From: JBCBSP01 sp964561235 | GTDB taxonomy: Bacteria > Pseudomonadota > Alphaproteobacteria > Caulobacterales > Maricaulaceae | NCBI GenBank assembly: GCA_964561235.1 | Contig: CAZLOV010000006.1 | Coordinates: forward strand, 1-39,098 | Direction: 5' to 3' | Length of the DNA stretch: 39,098 bases | In this document: in pieces, positions 15,490 to 25,100 of the stretch | Layout: every line of letters starts with the position of its first letter | Numbering within the stretch: position 1 is the first letter of the stretch | Made by a program: the position numbers and the translations under genes | Notes under the pieces: model-generated | What the model was told of the DNA's origin: nothing | Seen by the model: the letters and a program-made list of their open reading frames with translations, nothing else | The model's database searches: none

Positions 15490-16164
15490 TCAGTTCAGGA
15501 TCACGCGAAGCGGCGAAAGGCCGTCAATCTCGACAAGGAGCGTCTGGCCGCGCGCGACAGGCCCGACGCCGGCCGGCGTGCCGGTGAAGACGAGATCGCC
15601 CGGTTCGAGGCGTACAAGGGTCGAGAGATGGCTCAGCAGTTCCGAATTCGACCAGATCATGTCGGACAGATCGGCGGCTTGCCGTGTCTCGCCGTTCAGC
15701 GAGAGCTGTAACGCCCCGTGTTCCGGCGCCGGGCCGGGCCGGATGAGCCCGATGGGCGCAGACTGGTCGAAGCCCTTGGCCATGTCCCAGGGGCGGCCCG
15801 TCTTCTTCGCCTCCGCCTGCAGGTCCCGCCGGGTGAGATCAAGGCCGCAGGCTGCGCCGTAGACGCAGGAAAGGGCCGCCTCCGGCGTAAGATCCGCCCC
15901 GCCGGCGCCAAGCGCGAGAACCAGCTCGGCCTCGTAGTGAAGATCGGCCGTTGCGGGCGGATAGGCCACGGGGTTCGTGAAGGTCGCCGCGTCACGCGGC
16001 TTTGAGAAGAAGAACGGCGGTTCCCGGTCAGGGTCGGCCCCCATTTCGCGGGCATGGTCGGCATAATTCCGGCCCACGCAATAGATCCGCCGCACCGCAA
16101 ACATGTCCCCGCCCTCGACAGGGGCAAGCACCGGTTCAGGCCACGCGGGCAGGGGAGCGGACAT
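15490..16164 (-). CDS. Fumarylacetoacetate hydrolase family protein (fumarylpyruvate hydrolase-like)
   Basis: 224 residues, the single-domain size of YcgM/NagK-type members that hydrolyse acylpyruvates or related 2,4-dioxo acids. Evidence is the YCVGRNYADHA opening, SKPRDAA, the metal-binding E78-x-E80 pair in LHYEAELV, the Asp of CGLDLTRRDLQ and the TGTPAGVGPV loop near the end. GGAGG lies 8 bases before the ATG at 16164. The gene is 16 bases after queE and 8 bases before kynA. This suggests a role in aromatic amino-acid breakdown, but the exact substrate cannot be told from sequence; oxaloacetate decarboxylases share the fold. Confidence 0.88.
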   Translation of the reverse strand: MSAPLPAWPEPVLAPVEGGDMFAVRRIYCVGRNYADHAREMGADPDREPPFFFSKPRDAATFTNPVAYPPATADLHYEAELVLALGAGGADLTPEAALSCVYGAACGLDLTRRDLQAEAKKTGRPWDMAKGFDQSAPIGLIRPGPAPEHGALQLSLNGETRQAADLSDMIWSNSELLSHLSTLVRLEPGDLVFTGTPAGVGPVARGQTLLVEIDGLSPLRVILN

Positions 16165-16180
16165 GGACGGGGCCTCCGGT

Positions 16181-16924
16181 TCAGGTGCCGCGCGTGTCGC
16201 CGTAGAGCGACACGTGAAGACGGGGCGTGAAATTCACCCGGCGCGCAAGGGCCTGCGCGGCAAGCCAGCGGCCGCGGGCATCAAGTGTTGCAGCCGCTAC
16301 GCCCTCGGGCATCAGATAGACCCGCTCGCGCGGCCAGGACAACGCCTCGATCAGCGCGTCCGCCTCGGCGAGGTCGGCGTCATCGGCGACGACGAGCTTC
16401 AGCAGCGCCCGGTCGTCCGCGGCATATTCCGACAATACGTCCATCCGCCGGCGGACCTCCGGCGCGTTGCGGCTGCTCGCCAGTTTCGGGGAGACGTTGA
16501 AACGGTCGATCCAACGGCTGAGCGCTTCCGGCGCGGCGATCGTGCCGTTCGTTTCGATCTCGACGACAAGGTCGGGTTTGAACCCCTTCAGGCGCTCGCA
16601 CAGCGTTGCGAGCGCGCGCGCCTGAAGCATCGGCTCGCCTCCGGTGAGCACCAGGCGCGGCGCATCAAGCGCCAGCACGGCGTCGGCAACCGCCTCGACG
16701 CTGCGTTTCTCCGTTTCCGCAGCCCGGGCGTACTTGGCCGGATCGCGATGGTCGAACGCGGTGTCATCGAAATTCCACGTATAGGGCGTGTCGCACCACC
16801 AGCACTGGAGATTGCACTGGGAGAGGCGCACGAACACGGCCGGACGGCCCGCAGAAGCGCCTTCGCCCTGAAGCGTCAGGAAAATCTCCGGCTGTCCCGG
16901 TTCGGTGACGGCGAGGGTGAGCAA
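16181..16924 (-). CDS. queE: 7-carboxy-7-deazaguanine synthase QueE
   Basis: 247-residue radical-SAM enzyme of queuosine/7-deazaguanine biosynthesis, converting 6-carboxytetrahydropterin to 7-carboxy-7-deazaguanine. The N-terminal EIFLTLQGEG segment and the cluster motif C37-x3-C41-x2-C44 followed by DTPYTW are diagnostic. LTGGEPMLQ and ETNGT follow as expected for SAM and substrate binding. The best start is a TTG at 16924, because no ATG or GTG lies before the conserved region. The other queuosine genes are not in the window. It may be the first gene of the operon running into the FAA hydrolase, kynA, RAM and sdaA. Confidence 0.95.
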   Translation of the reverse strand: MLTLAVTEPGQPEIFLTLQGEGASAGRPAVFVRLSQCNLQCWWCDTPYTWNFDDTAFDHRDPAKYARAAETEKRSVEAVADAVLALDAPRLVLTGGEPMLQARALATLCERLKGFKPDLVVEIETNGTIAAPEALSRWIDRFNVSPKLASSRNAPEVRRRMDVLSEYAADDRALLKLVVADDADLAEADALIEALSWPRERVYLMPEGVAAATLDARGRWLAAQALARRVNFTPRLHVSLYGDTRGT

Positions 16925-16999
16925 GGCTGTGGGTTCCGGCCTGCAGAGTGGAGGGTGCGTTTCTACGCCGCCGCCGCCCGCTGCGCCAAGGCCGGGCGT

Positions 17000-17653
17000 T
17001 CAGCCCGCGTCTTCCTCCTCGACGGCGGGCATCGCGCTTTCATCGCCGTCTGTGGCGATCACCTGCTCCATGTGCGCCAGCACCCCCGGCATGCCTTCGC
17101 GCTGGAGCAGGGCGCCGATCTCCTCGCGCTTGGTGAGGATCGGCGAGACACGCTCGACCAGCACGTCAAGCAGGCGCGGCTCCCCGTCGACCAGGCGCAC
17201 GCGCCAGTCGATGGCCGCAGCCTCCCGGCCGCTCGAGCCGATGAGGGTCGACTGGACGATCACCTCGTCAGGACGGCGGCGGACAGCGTCGTCGATGCGG
17301 ATTTCACGGCTTGCGAGTTCGCCGATCTGGGTTGCGAACGTCGTGGCGATATAGTCGGCGAACAGCGCGTCATAGCGCTCGATTTCTTCAGGGCTCGCCT
17401 GCTCGCGCGCTGAACGGCCCAGCACGAAACCGCCAATCTGGCGGGTGGCGAGATCATCGCGCAGCACGTCGCGCAGACGGGCGACCCGCTCGGCGTCAGG
17501 CGTGTCCTCTTCTCCCGCCACGGCGCGCAAATCCGCGGCGAGATCCGTCGCGAAGGCGAGGGCTGCGTCATCGCTCAGCGGCTCGTCCTGCGCGCGCGCG
17601 GGCGCAACGAGAAGGAAAGCGGCGGCGAGGATCGCGGCGGTGCGCATCAGCAT
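17000..17653 (-). CDS. mlaC: MlaC/Ttg2D-family periplasmic lipid-binding protein (HpnM-like)
   Basis: 217 residues with a Sec signal peptide (RTAAILAAAFLLVAPARA, cleavage before QDEP). The mature part has the MlaC/HpnM fold: a helical N-terminal region with IGGFVLGR and EEIERYDALFADYIATTFA, then beta segments around VQSTLIGSSGREAAAIDWRV. MlaC proteins carry phospholipids across the periplasm; HpnM is the hopanoid-associated relative. The ATG at 17653 has GGGAG at spacing 6; a second in-frame ATG at 17647 shares the A of the hpnN stop. Overlap with hpnN indicates translational coupling. The C-terminal acidic tail (VEEEDAG) is unremarkable. Confidence 0.87.
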   Translation of the reverse strand: MLMRTAAILAAAFLLVAPARAQDEPLSDDAALAFATDLAADLRAVAGEEDTPDAERVARLRDVLRDDLATRQIGGFVLGRSAREQASPEEIERYDALFADYIATTFATQIGELASREIRIDDAVRRRPDEVIVQSTLIGSSGREAAAIDWRVRLVDGEPRLLDVLVERVSPILTKREEIGALLQREGMPGVLAHMEQVIATDGDESAMPAVEEEDAG

Positions 17654-20301
17654 GAAGGTCTCCCGTGAAGGCTCTCGTCCGTCTTGCCGGTGGATTGTGG
17701 CTTCGTCGAGGCTGTTTCGCGCAGGATCGCCTCGGGCGAGCGGTCCAGACGCGCGGCGAGCCAGGGCAGGATGAACAGGGTGCAGGCCAGGGTCCAGAAC
17801 AGGGCGATCATGAGAAGAAGCCCCATGCTCGCCGTACCCTTGTGCGCGGAAATGGCCAGCGTGCCGAACGAGCCTACCGTCGTAAACGCGCTGAACACCA
17901 CCGCTCGCGGAGTTGTCGTCGAGAGAACGGCGAACGGCTTTATGCTTCGCCGCGCGCGCAGGGCGAGGTGGATGCCGCTGTCCACGCCCGCGCCGATGAG
18001 CAGAGGCAGCACGATCACATTGGCGAAATTGTAGGGCAGCCCGATCACCACGCCCGTCGCCGTCGTCAGCACGGCGGCCATCACGAGCGGCACGATGATC
18101 GACACGACCAGGCCCACATGACGCAGAACAAACCAGAGGATGAGCGCAACGCCCAGAAACGCGGTGATCGCCGCCTGGATCATTGCGCCCGAGATGACCT
18201 GGCCGGCCTCCAGCACGCTGCGCGCCGGCCCGGCCACCATCGGGGCGATCTCGCGGACTTCCTCGACGAAGGCGCGGCGAACCTCGAGGTCGCGGCTGTC
18301 GCCTGCGGGAATGATCTCAACGCGGACAGGCCCGTCGGGCGAGACGAACCGCTCGGTGATTTCCGGCGGCAGCGTGTCACGGGTCACTGGCCCGGCGGTC
18401 AGCAGATCGGCGATGCGGTCCCGCTGGAACGGCCAGTGGACGAACACGTCCTCGCCAAGGCCGCGCTGCAGGCGCGCGGCGTCCTCAGACGCCGCCATCA
18501 TGGACAGCGCGCCCCGGAGCCTGCCGGCCTCCATGCCCGGATCGTCTTCCAGCGCGGAGATCAGCCGCGCCGCGCCAGGCCCGAAAACGCCGGGATCCTC
18601 AGGCTCGACGCCGTCCTGAAGAGCATAGAACAAACCCGCTGAGGCGAAGTCGATCAGGTCAAGCTTCTCGGCTTGATCCTCGGGGATGAAATCAAGAAGG
18701 GTCACCGAGCGGCCAACCGTCGGCAGGGCGGCGAGCCGATCGGAAAAGGCGTCGGCGGCTTCGGCGTTTTCGGCATACGCATCAAGCCGGTAGGGGACCG
18801 TGTTCAAGTCGTCGAAGAGCAGCTGAAAGGCCTGAACCGAAGGCGCGTCAGGATCGCGCAACGCCATCGGATCGGCGTCGAAACGCGCCTGGGGCAAAAG
18901 GAACAGCGCGCCGAGCGCAGCGAGCGTCACGATGATCCCCGCCCAGCCCGCCAGCCGGGGTCGCGCCGGGCCTGCGCCAAGGATGGGACCGGCGCGCAAT
19001 GGCGTCGCCGTCACGCGAAGCGCAAGCAGCGCCGGGATGACGCTGGTCGCGGCGAGAAACGCCACAAGCACGCCAAGACCCGCCAGCGCGCCCAGTTGCG
19101 CCATGCCGGCGAAGTCCGTCGGCGTGAAGGCGAAGAAGGCGAGCGCCGTCGTCGGCGCGGTCAGCGCCAGCGCGCCGCCGATTTCCCGGCTTGTGCGGTA
19201 GAGCGAAGCGCGCGGCGTCTTTCCGCGGCGATGCTCGACAAGCGCGTGCAGGGCGAAATGGATGGCGAAATCTACGCCCAGCCCCACCATCAGCACGGTG
19301 AAGGCGATCGATACGAGGTTGAGCGCATCGATGAAGAGCGACGCAAAGCCGGCCGTCACCACGATCGAAATGACGACGAGGCCGACGGTCGCTGCGGCCA
19401 TGAGCGCCGAGCGGTAGGCGAAGAAGAGAAGCACGCCGACAAGGATGAGCGAGCTTATGCCGGCGACTTCGAGCCCCTGGGTCACGCTCTGAAGTTCCTC
19501 CGAGCGCAGAACGGGTTCGCCCGTAACCAGGACCTGGGCGTCAAGACCGGTTTGTGCGCGCGTCGTCTCGATCGCCGCATCGATCGCCTCGATCGCAGGC
19601 CGGCCGGGCCGGAGCAGCGTATAGTCGAGCCGCGGCGTCACCGTCAGCAGCACCTGGCTTGGATCTTCAGGCTCGCCGGCGGAGAACAGCGCTCGCCATG
19701 ACAAGCCGCGCGGATCGCTGGCGAGCCGGGCTTCCGCGGTGTTGGCGAGTTCGGCGTAGACAGAGGCAAGCGTCTGCGCATCGGCGAGATCGCGCCGCTC
19801 GGCTGCATCCGCGAGCGTGGCGAGGAAGGCGTCGAGCGTGGGATCCTGACTGAGCGTCTCGATCAGGGGGGCCGCCTGCGAGAGCGTGGCGAGCGTTCGC
19901 GTCAGCTCGTCGGGGCTCTGATAGAGCAGGCCGTGTTGACGGAAATAGGCGTCCACGCCGGGCGCGAAGACGTTTTCCACCGCCCCGTCGGCGGCTTCGA
20001 GCCGCTCGGCCAGAGCCGCGCCGAAACGATCGGCTGCATCCTGGGTGTCTGCGCGCACCAGAACGAGGATCCGGTCCTCAAGCTCGGGAAACCGCTCTTC
20101 AAACGCGAGCTGGGCCTGCCGGAACGGCGCGCTGTCGCGGATCATGCCGCTGGTGTCGGTATCGACAGACAGCGTGGAGGCGAGGCCAAGCCCGGTGAGC
20201 AGCAACAAAAGCCAGCCGCCGAGCACGAGCCGCGGCCGGCGCCGGGCGACATTCGCCCACCGCCATACGGCGGCCTCGATCCTGCGCACTCGCCGCTGCA
20301 T
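17647..20301 (-). CDS. hpnN: RND/MMPL-family lipid transporter HpnN (hopanoid-associated)
   Basis: 884 residues. The topology is that of RND/MMPL exporters: helix 1 near residues 25-45, a long periplasmic loop, a five-helix bundle at about 270-430, a second helix near 455-475 with another periplasmic loop, and a final helix bundle at about 700-850. The N-terminal region (LSVDTDTSGMIRDSAPFRQ... ERFPELEDRILVLV) matches HpnN, which moves hopanoids toward the outer membrane. The pump is encoded between MlaA and MlaC homologues. No cyclase or other hopanoid biosynthesis gene is in the window, so the lipid carried is inferred. It starts 20 bases after mlaA and overlaps mlaC. Confidence 0.88.
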   Translation of the reverse strand: MQRRVRRIEAAVWRWANVARRRPRLVLGGWLLLLLTGLGLASTLSVDTDTSGMIRDSAPFRQAQLAFEERFPELEDRILVLVRADTQDAADRFGAALAERLEAADGAVENVFAPGVDAYFRQHGLLYQSPDELTRTLATLSQAAPLIETLSQDPTLDAFLATLADAAERRDLADAQTLASVYAELANTAEARLASDPRGLSWRALFSAGEPEDPSQVLLTVTPRLDYTLLRPGRPAIEAIDAAIETTRAQTGLDAQVLVTGEPVLRSEELQSVTQGLEVAGISSLILVGVLLFFAYRSALMAAATVGLVVISIVVTAGFASLFIDALNLVSIAFTVLMVGLGVDFAIHFALHALVEHRRGKTPRASLYRTSREIGGALALTAPTTALAFFAFTPTDFAGMAQLGALAGLGVLVAFLAATSVIPALLALRVTATPLRAGPILGAGPARPRLAGWAGIIVTLAALGALFLLPQARFDADPMALRDPDAPSVQAFQLLFDDLNTVPYRLDAYAENAEAADAFSDRLAALPTVGRSVTLLDFIPEDQAEKLDLIDFASAGLFYALQDGVEPEDPGVFGPGAARLISALEDDPGMEAGRLRGALSMMAASEDAARLQRGLGEDVFVHWPFQRDRIADLLTAGPVTRDTLPPEITERFVSPDGPVRVEIIPAGDSRDLEVRRAFVEEVREIAPMVAGPARSVLEAGQVISGAMIQAAITAFLGVALILWFVLRHVGLVVSIIVPLVMAAVLTTATGVVIGLPYNFANVIVLPLLIGAGVDSGIHLALRARRSIKPFAVLSTTTPRAVVFSAFTTVGSFGTLAISAHKGTASMGLLLMIALFWTLACTLFILPWLAARLDRSPEAILRETASTKPQSTGKTDESLHGRPSC

Positions 20302-20321
20302 GGCGTGCTCCTGAGAGGCGC

Positions 20322-21065
20322 TTAGGGTTCGTCGAATTCGTCGAATTCAGGCAGATCAGCGTAGGGGTCGCCCTGTTCGTTGATCTCTCCGCGGCGGTTC
20401 TGGAGGTAAATCGAACGCAGCGCAACATAGGGGTCCGGCGACATCCGTATCCGGTCGAGCGTCGGCCCGCCGCGGGCGCGGCCTTCCAGCGCGCGCACGG
20501 TGCGCCGCCCGGTGGCGAAGGCCGCGTCGCCGCTGAACTGCGTCCAGGTCAGCGGGTCAAACGCGATGTCGACCGCCCGCCCGGGCCCGTCACGCAACGT
20601 GCTGGGGCCCAGCAGCGGAACCACAAGATAGGGGCCCTCAGGCACGCCCCAGACGCCGAGGGTCTGGCCGAAATCCTCCGGCTCGCGCGCCATGCCGAGT
20701 TCGGCGCTGGCGAAATCGTAGAAGCCAAGGAAGCCGAAGGTGAGGTTGATCCCGAAGCGGCCGACCTGACGGCTGGCGTCGCCTAGATCGCCCTGCAGCA
20801 CATCGTTGGCGAACCAGATCGGCGTGCGGAGATTGTCGATGAAGTCGGCGAGCCGGCGCCGCGCCAGACGCGGCGTGACCGCGGTGTAGACGTTCGTGAC
20901 AGGCTCGATCACGACGTCGTCTACATCTTCGTTGAAGGCGAAGACGCGGCGGTTGAAGCCTTCATACGGGTCGTGGACCGCTTCCGTCACATTCGCCTGC
21001 GGGGACGGCGCAGATGCGCACGCTCCAAGCGTCAGGGCGGCGAGTGCGGCCGCCAGCCAGCGCAT
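20322..21065 (-). CDS. mlaA: Outer-membrane lipoprotein MlaA (VacJ)
   Basis: 247 residues from the ATG at 21065. The lipobox is LGAC in the signal sequence RWLAAALAALTLGAC. The mature protein has the MlaA signature DPYEGFNRRVFAFNEDVDD near the start. FIDNLRTPIWFANDVLQGD, RFGINLTFGFLGFYD and GPYLVVPLLGPSTLRDG follow, all diagnostic. MlaA is a donut-shaped outer-membrane protein that extracts or inserts lipids and works with MlaC. An in-frame GTG three codons upstream has GGGGG at good spacing and is an alternative start. The C-terminus carries a short repeated acidic EFDEFDEP encoded by a small tandem repeat. Confidence 0.93.
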   Translation of the reverse strand: MRWLAAALAALTLGACASAPSPQANVTEAVHDPYEGFNRRVFAFNEDVDDVVIEPVTNVYTAVTPRLARRRLADFIDNLRTPIWFANDVLQGDLGDASRQVGRFGINLTFGFLGFYDFASAELGMAREPEDFGQTLGVWGVPEGPYLVVPLLGPSTLRDGPGRAVDIAFDPLTWTQFSGDAAFATGRRTVRALEGRARGGPTLDRIRMSPDPYVALRSIYLQNRRGEINEQGDPYADLPEFDEFDEP

Positions 21066-21181
21066 GTTGATCACGGCAACCCCCGGGGACGATGACTCAG
21101 TCCGCGCAAACTTAGGCCGCTTCGCCCGGCGCGGGGAGGGCGGCGGCGCAACGCTCGCATGCACGATTTCGCGAGGCGGCC

Positions 21182-22072
21182 TCAGGCGAGCCAGCGCTCG
21201 AACCAGGCTGTCGTGCGCGACCATGCAAGCGCCGCGGCGGCTTCGTCGTAACGCGGCGTGGTGTCGTTGTGAAAACCGTGGCTCGTTTCCGGGTAAAAGT
21301 AGGCCTCATAGCGTTTGCCGTGCGCGTCGAGCGCGTCCTGGAAGGCGGGCCATCCTTCATTGATGCGCGGATCATTCTCCGCGTAATGGATCAGCAACGC
21401 CGCCTGGATCGCCGGCACGTCCTCGGGCGAGGGCTGGCGTCCGTAGAACGGGACCGAACAGGCCATTTCCGGATAGGCGACAGCGAGCGCGTTGCAGACC
21501 CCGCCGCCATAGCAGAACCCGACGGCGCCGGCCTTGCGGTTGCTGAGATCGTGGTCGCGGATCCACTCGAAGCCCGAGAAAAAGTCCGACAGCAGCTTGG
21601 CTCCGTCCAGTTCCCGCTGGAGCCGCCGGCCGTCGTCGTCATTGCCTGGATAACCGCCCGCCGGCGTCAGGCCGTCCGGCGCAAGCGCGATAAAGCCGGC
21701 CTTCGCAACGCGGCGCGCGACATCCTCGATATACGGATTAAGGCCGCGGTTCTCGTGCACGACCAGAACCGCCCCGAACGGGCCGTCGCCTTCGGCCGGG
21801 CGGGCGAACAGTCCCTCGATCTCGCCGTGGCCTTCCGGCGAAGCGTAGCGCACGCGTTCGGCGCGGATTGCGGGATCGTCCGGCGCTACCTGCTGGGCAA
21901 GCGCATAGTCCGGCTGGAGCATCTCGAACGCCGCCGCCGCCGTCACGCCCGCTGCGGTGTAGGCTCCCGCGCGCGTCAGGAATTCCCGCTTGGACAGCGC
22001 GCCATGCACGTATCCGTCGAAAAGCTCGATCAGGCGGGGGTCGAAGTCATGGACGGATTTGCGCGGCGGCAT
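21182..22072 (-). CDS. Dienelactone hydrolase family protein with N-terminal export-like region
   Basis: 296-residue alpha/beta hydrolase of the carboxymethylenebutenolidase type. The Cys-His-Asp triad is visible: nucleophile C187 in GFCYGGG, D234 in AENDPR, H265 in TSHGFHND; E107 in HENRG is the conserved glutamate. An N-terminal extension of about 60 residues ends in a hydrophobic Ala-rich stretch after SKREFLTRAGAY. It resembles a Tat signal with KR instead of RR and a cleavage site near ALAQ, so the enzyme may be periplasmic. AGGAG precedes the ATG. It follows the TonB receptor and a terminator, so it is probably transcribed separately. Substrate unknown. Confidence 0.9.
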   Translation of the reverse strand: MPPRKSVHDFDPRLIELFDGYVHGALSKREFLTRAGAYTAAGVTAAAAFEMLQPDYALAQQVAPDDPAIRAERVRYASPEGHGEIEGLFARPAEGDGPFGAVLVVHENRGLNPYIEDVARRVAKAGFIALAPDGLTPAGGYPGNDDDGRRLQRELDGAKLLSDFFSGFEWIRDHDLSNRKAGAVGFCYGGGVCNALAVAYPEMACSVPFYGRQPSPEDVPAIQAALLIHYAENDPRINEGWPAFQDALDAHGKRYEAYFYPETSHGFHNDTTPRYDEAAAALAWSRTTAWFERWLA

Positions 22073-22124
22073 GGGAGGTCTCCTGTGTGTGATGAGACGC
22101 TAACAGCGGTCCGGACGAAAGAAA

Positions 22125-22150
22125 AACCCCGGAGCCGAAGCTCCGGGGTT
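22125..22150 (-). terminator. Rho-independent terminator downstream of the TonB-dependent receptor
   Basis: AACCCCGGAGC (22125-22135) pairs perfectly with GCTCCGGGGTT (22140-22150) around a four-base loop. On the minus strand the stem is followed by a T-rich stretch. It lies 27 bases after the receptor stop at 22177. This is the clearest intrinsic terminator in the window. Confidence 0.9.
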
Positions 22151-22176
22151 TGAGGCTCCACTCACAGGATCCCGGA

Positions 22177-25100
22177 TCAGAACGTCGCGTTGACGCCCAC
22201 GAAGAAGAACCGGCCGCGCGGACCCGTCGGACGCGAGAGGGCGCCGATATAGGGCTCGACCTCGAACGCGTTGTTGACGCCGCCGTAAACCTCGAGGCCG
22301 TCATTGACCAAGTAGGACGCCGTGAAGTCGTTGACGAAGGAAGAGCCCGTCTCGGGAATGTTCACGAAGTCAGGATCGCTCTCGATGTCGTTGTTGGTCA
22401 CGCCGGAGGAGAGCTGGTTGGACTCAAACCGGCCGTTCCAGCCCAGACGGATGTTCTGATAGTCCCAGTCGAGGTTGAAATTGACGATCCACTCCGGACG
22501 GCTGAGTTCGCCGAGCACGTCGGTGATCTCGTCCGGCGCGGAGACGTCGCGCGTCTCGTCGTTCTTGAGGAAGTGCGTGCCGAGCGAGGAAAAGCGCAGA
22601 CGGCCGTGGTCGCGCTCGCCCAAGAACTGCGGCACGTCCATGCCGTATTCAACGCGCCAGTCGACGCCAGAGGTCTCCACCGCCGCCAGGTTGATGAAGC
22701 CCGAGCGGAAATTGGTGATGAAGCCGTTGACCGGATCGCGGTCGATGGCGGCGCAGAACTGGTTGTTGATCGTCGGCGCGTCCACGCAGTTCGATGCGAT
22801 GTCGAACCCGCCGAGGCTGTCGATCAGGCCGTCGATCTCGATGGTATAGTAGTCCACCGTCACGATCAGGCCGTCGAAGAACCCGCCGAATTCGCTGGTC
22901 GGACGCCATACGCCGCCGATGGTCAGCGTGTCGGCCTCTTCCGGATCGAGGTTCGGGTTGCCCCCGCTCACGCCCGGGATGCGCGCGGAGACGAAATTCG
23001 TCGAGTCGAACGCGCCCGGCACGTCGCCCACGAGCGGGCCTACGAACTGGATGCAGTTCTGCTCGCGGAACTCCGAACCTGCATTGATGAACTGCGGGTT
23101 GCACGGGTCGGAGCCCGCGCCCAGCGTCACCGTGAACTGCGGCGAGAAGGCCTCGCCGATATTCGGGATCCGCACCGCGCGCGAACGCGTCACGCGCAGC
23201 GTGAAGCTGTCGACCACCGTCCAGCGGCCGCCGATCGACCAGGTGTCGGTCTCGCCGAAGGTTTCATAGTCCGAGTAGCGATAGGCTGCGCGGAGCTCCA
23301 CATCCTCGGCGAAGGGCAGGTCGGAAATGATCGGAACCTGCGTTTCCGCGAAGAATTCCTGGACCTCGATCGTGCCCGAGGACGGGTTGGTCGGCCCGCC
23401 GTTCGAATCGATCGTGCCGAAGGTCAGGCCGGCCCGGCTGAAGCCGCCCGGATTGAACGCGCTTTCCTCGCGGCGGTACTCGTAACCGCCGGCGAAGCCG
23501 ATCGGACCCGCGGGCAGGCTGAAGAGCGCCGAGGTGTCGCCCGCAAGGGTGGCGGTGAAAACCTGCTGCTCGATGTCGTTGGTCGAGGTCTCCGGCTGGA
23601 AGATGAAGTCCGCCGCTTCCTGGCTGATCGAATTGAAGCCGAAGATGTTTACCGGAACGCATTGACCGTCGCCAGGCGTGAAGGTCGAGATCTGGAAATT
23701 GCCGTTCTGAGCCGGGAAGGGCGAGGACGGCGGAACGAGGGCGTCCGGGTCGATGTCCGAGCGGCACACGATCTGGCCCGTCGCCGGATCGACCACAGCG
23801 TCGATGGCGGCGAAATAGCGGTCCTCGATCCGCGCGCGGCTGGTGATGTCCGCGTCGGTGCGGCCGTAAACATAGGCCACCTCGTAGTCGAGACCGGCGA
23901 AGGGCAACTCGCCGTCGAATCCGATCACGCCGCGGAAGGTTTTCCGCTCCGCAAGCGGATTGGAGCGGGCGGACTGGTCCAGCACGTCGCGCGAGACCGC
24001 AATCGCCGGGTCCACGCCTTCAGCAATCAGCAGGTCAAGCTGGGAGCGAAGGGCGGCCGGGATGAACGGGTTGTCCAGCGCGATCGGGATGTCGTCATTG
24101 AAGCCGTTGACCTGGTTGGTCTCACGGGTCTCCGACAGCACGTACTTGCCGTCGGCGAAAAAGCGGATGTTCGGGTGAAGATCGTATTCGACCGCCGACT
24201 GGAAAAGCAGGCGGGTGGAGTCCGGCAGAAGCAGCTCGTCGTCGGGCTCGGCCGGCACGCCGTCGCCGCCGGAGGCGTCAAACGGGCCTAGAAAGAGATT
24301 GCCGGGGTTGTAGGGACGCAGCGTGCCGTTGTCGAAGATCTGGCAGGTCGGGATCGCGGCCGCGCCGAGCGTGGCGCAGCCGGTGTCGCCCCCGGAGAGG
24401 ACGACTTCAACGAAGGCGCTGGGATCGAAATCGTTGAGATCCGAGATCGCGATGATGCCGGCCGCCGACGAAATCGGCAGGCGCAGATCCGGGATGAAGG
24501 CGTTGGAGAAGCGCGGATCCACGCCGATGGCTTCAAGCGCCGGACCGTTGGGCGAGAGGAACTGGCGGCCCGAGCCCGTAAAGTCGCGGTCGCCCGCGAA
24601 GATCGGCTCGGTCTGCTGATACTCAGCCGCGAACACGATGTTGCCCTTGCCGTCGCCGGTTTCGAAGCCGTTCGCGACCGAGACGAAGAATTCCTCCGCG
24701 TCGCCATTGTCGGTGATGCCGGCCTGCGTCCGCAGCTCAAGACCCTCGAAAGAGGAGCCGTCGCGCATGATGAAGTTGACGACGCCCGTGACCGCGTCCG
24801 CGCCGTAGACGGCGGATGCGCCGCCGGTGAGCACTTCAACCCGCTCAAGCAGCGCGGTGGAGATCGTGTTCACGTCGACCGAGCCGGTGCCCTCGATGCC
24901 CGAGACATGGCGGCGGCCGCTTTCGATGACCAGCGTGCGTTCGGTGCCGAGATTGCGCAGGTTGAGCAGCGACGCGCCAAGCGGGGTGCCGTTGAACGCG
25001 GAGAACGACGCCGGCAGCGAGGCTTGAAGCTGCGGGCTTTCGCGCAGAAGCGCGGCTACGTCGATTTCGCCCGAGGTGCGGATGTCCTCACCGCCCAGCG

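Noticed and set aside
22150..24291. 713-codon open frame on the plus strand opposite the TonB receptor
   Set aside because: Highly charged, repetitive Arg/Asp/Glu/Val composition without domains; mirrors the third-position GC bias of the receptor gene, which has clear plug and barrel motifs.
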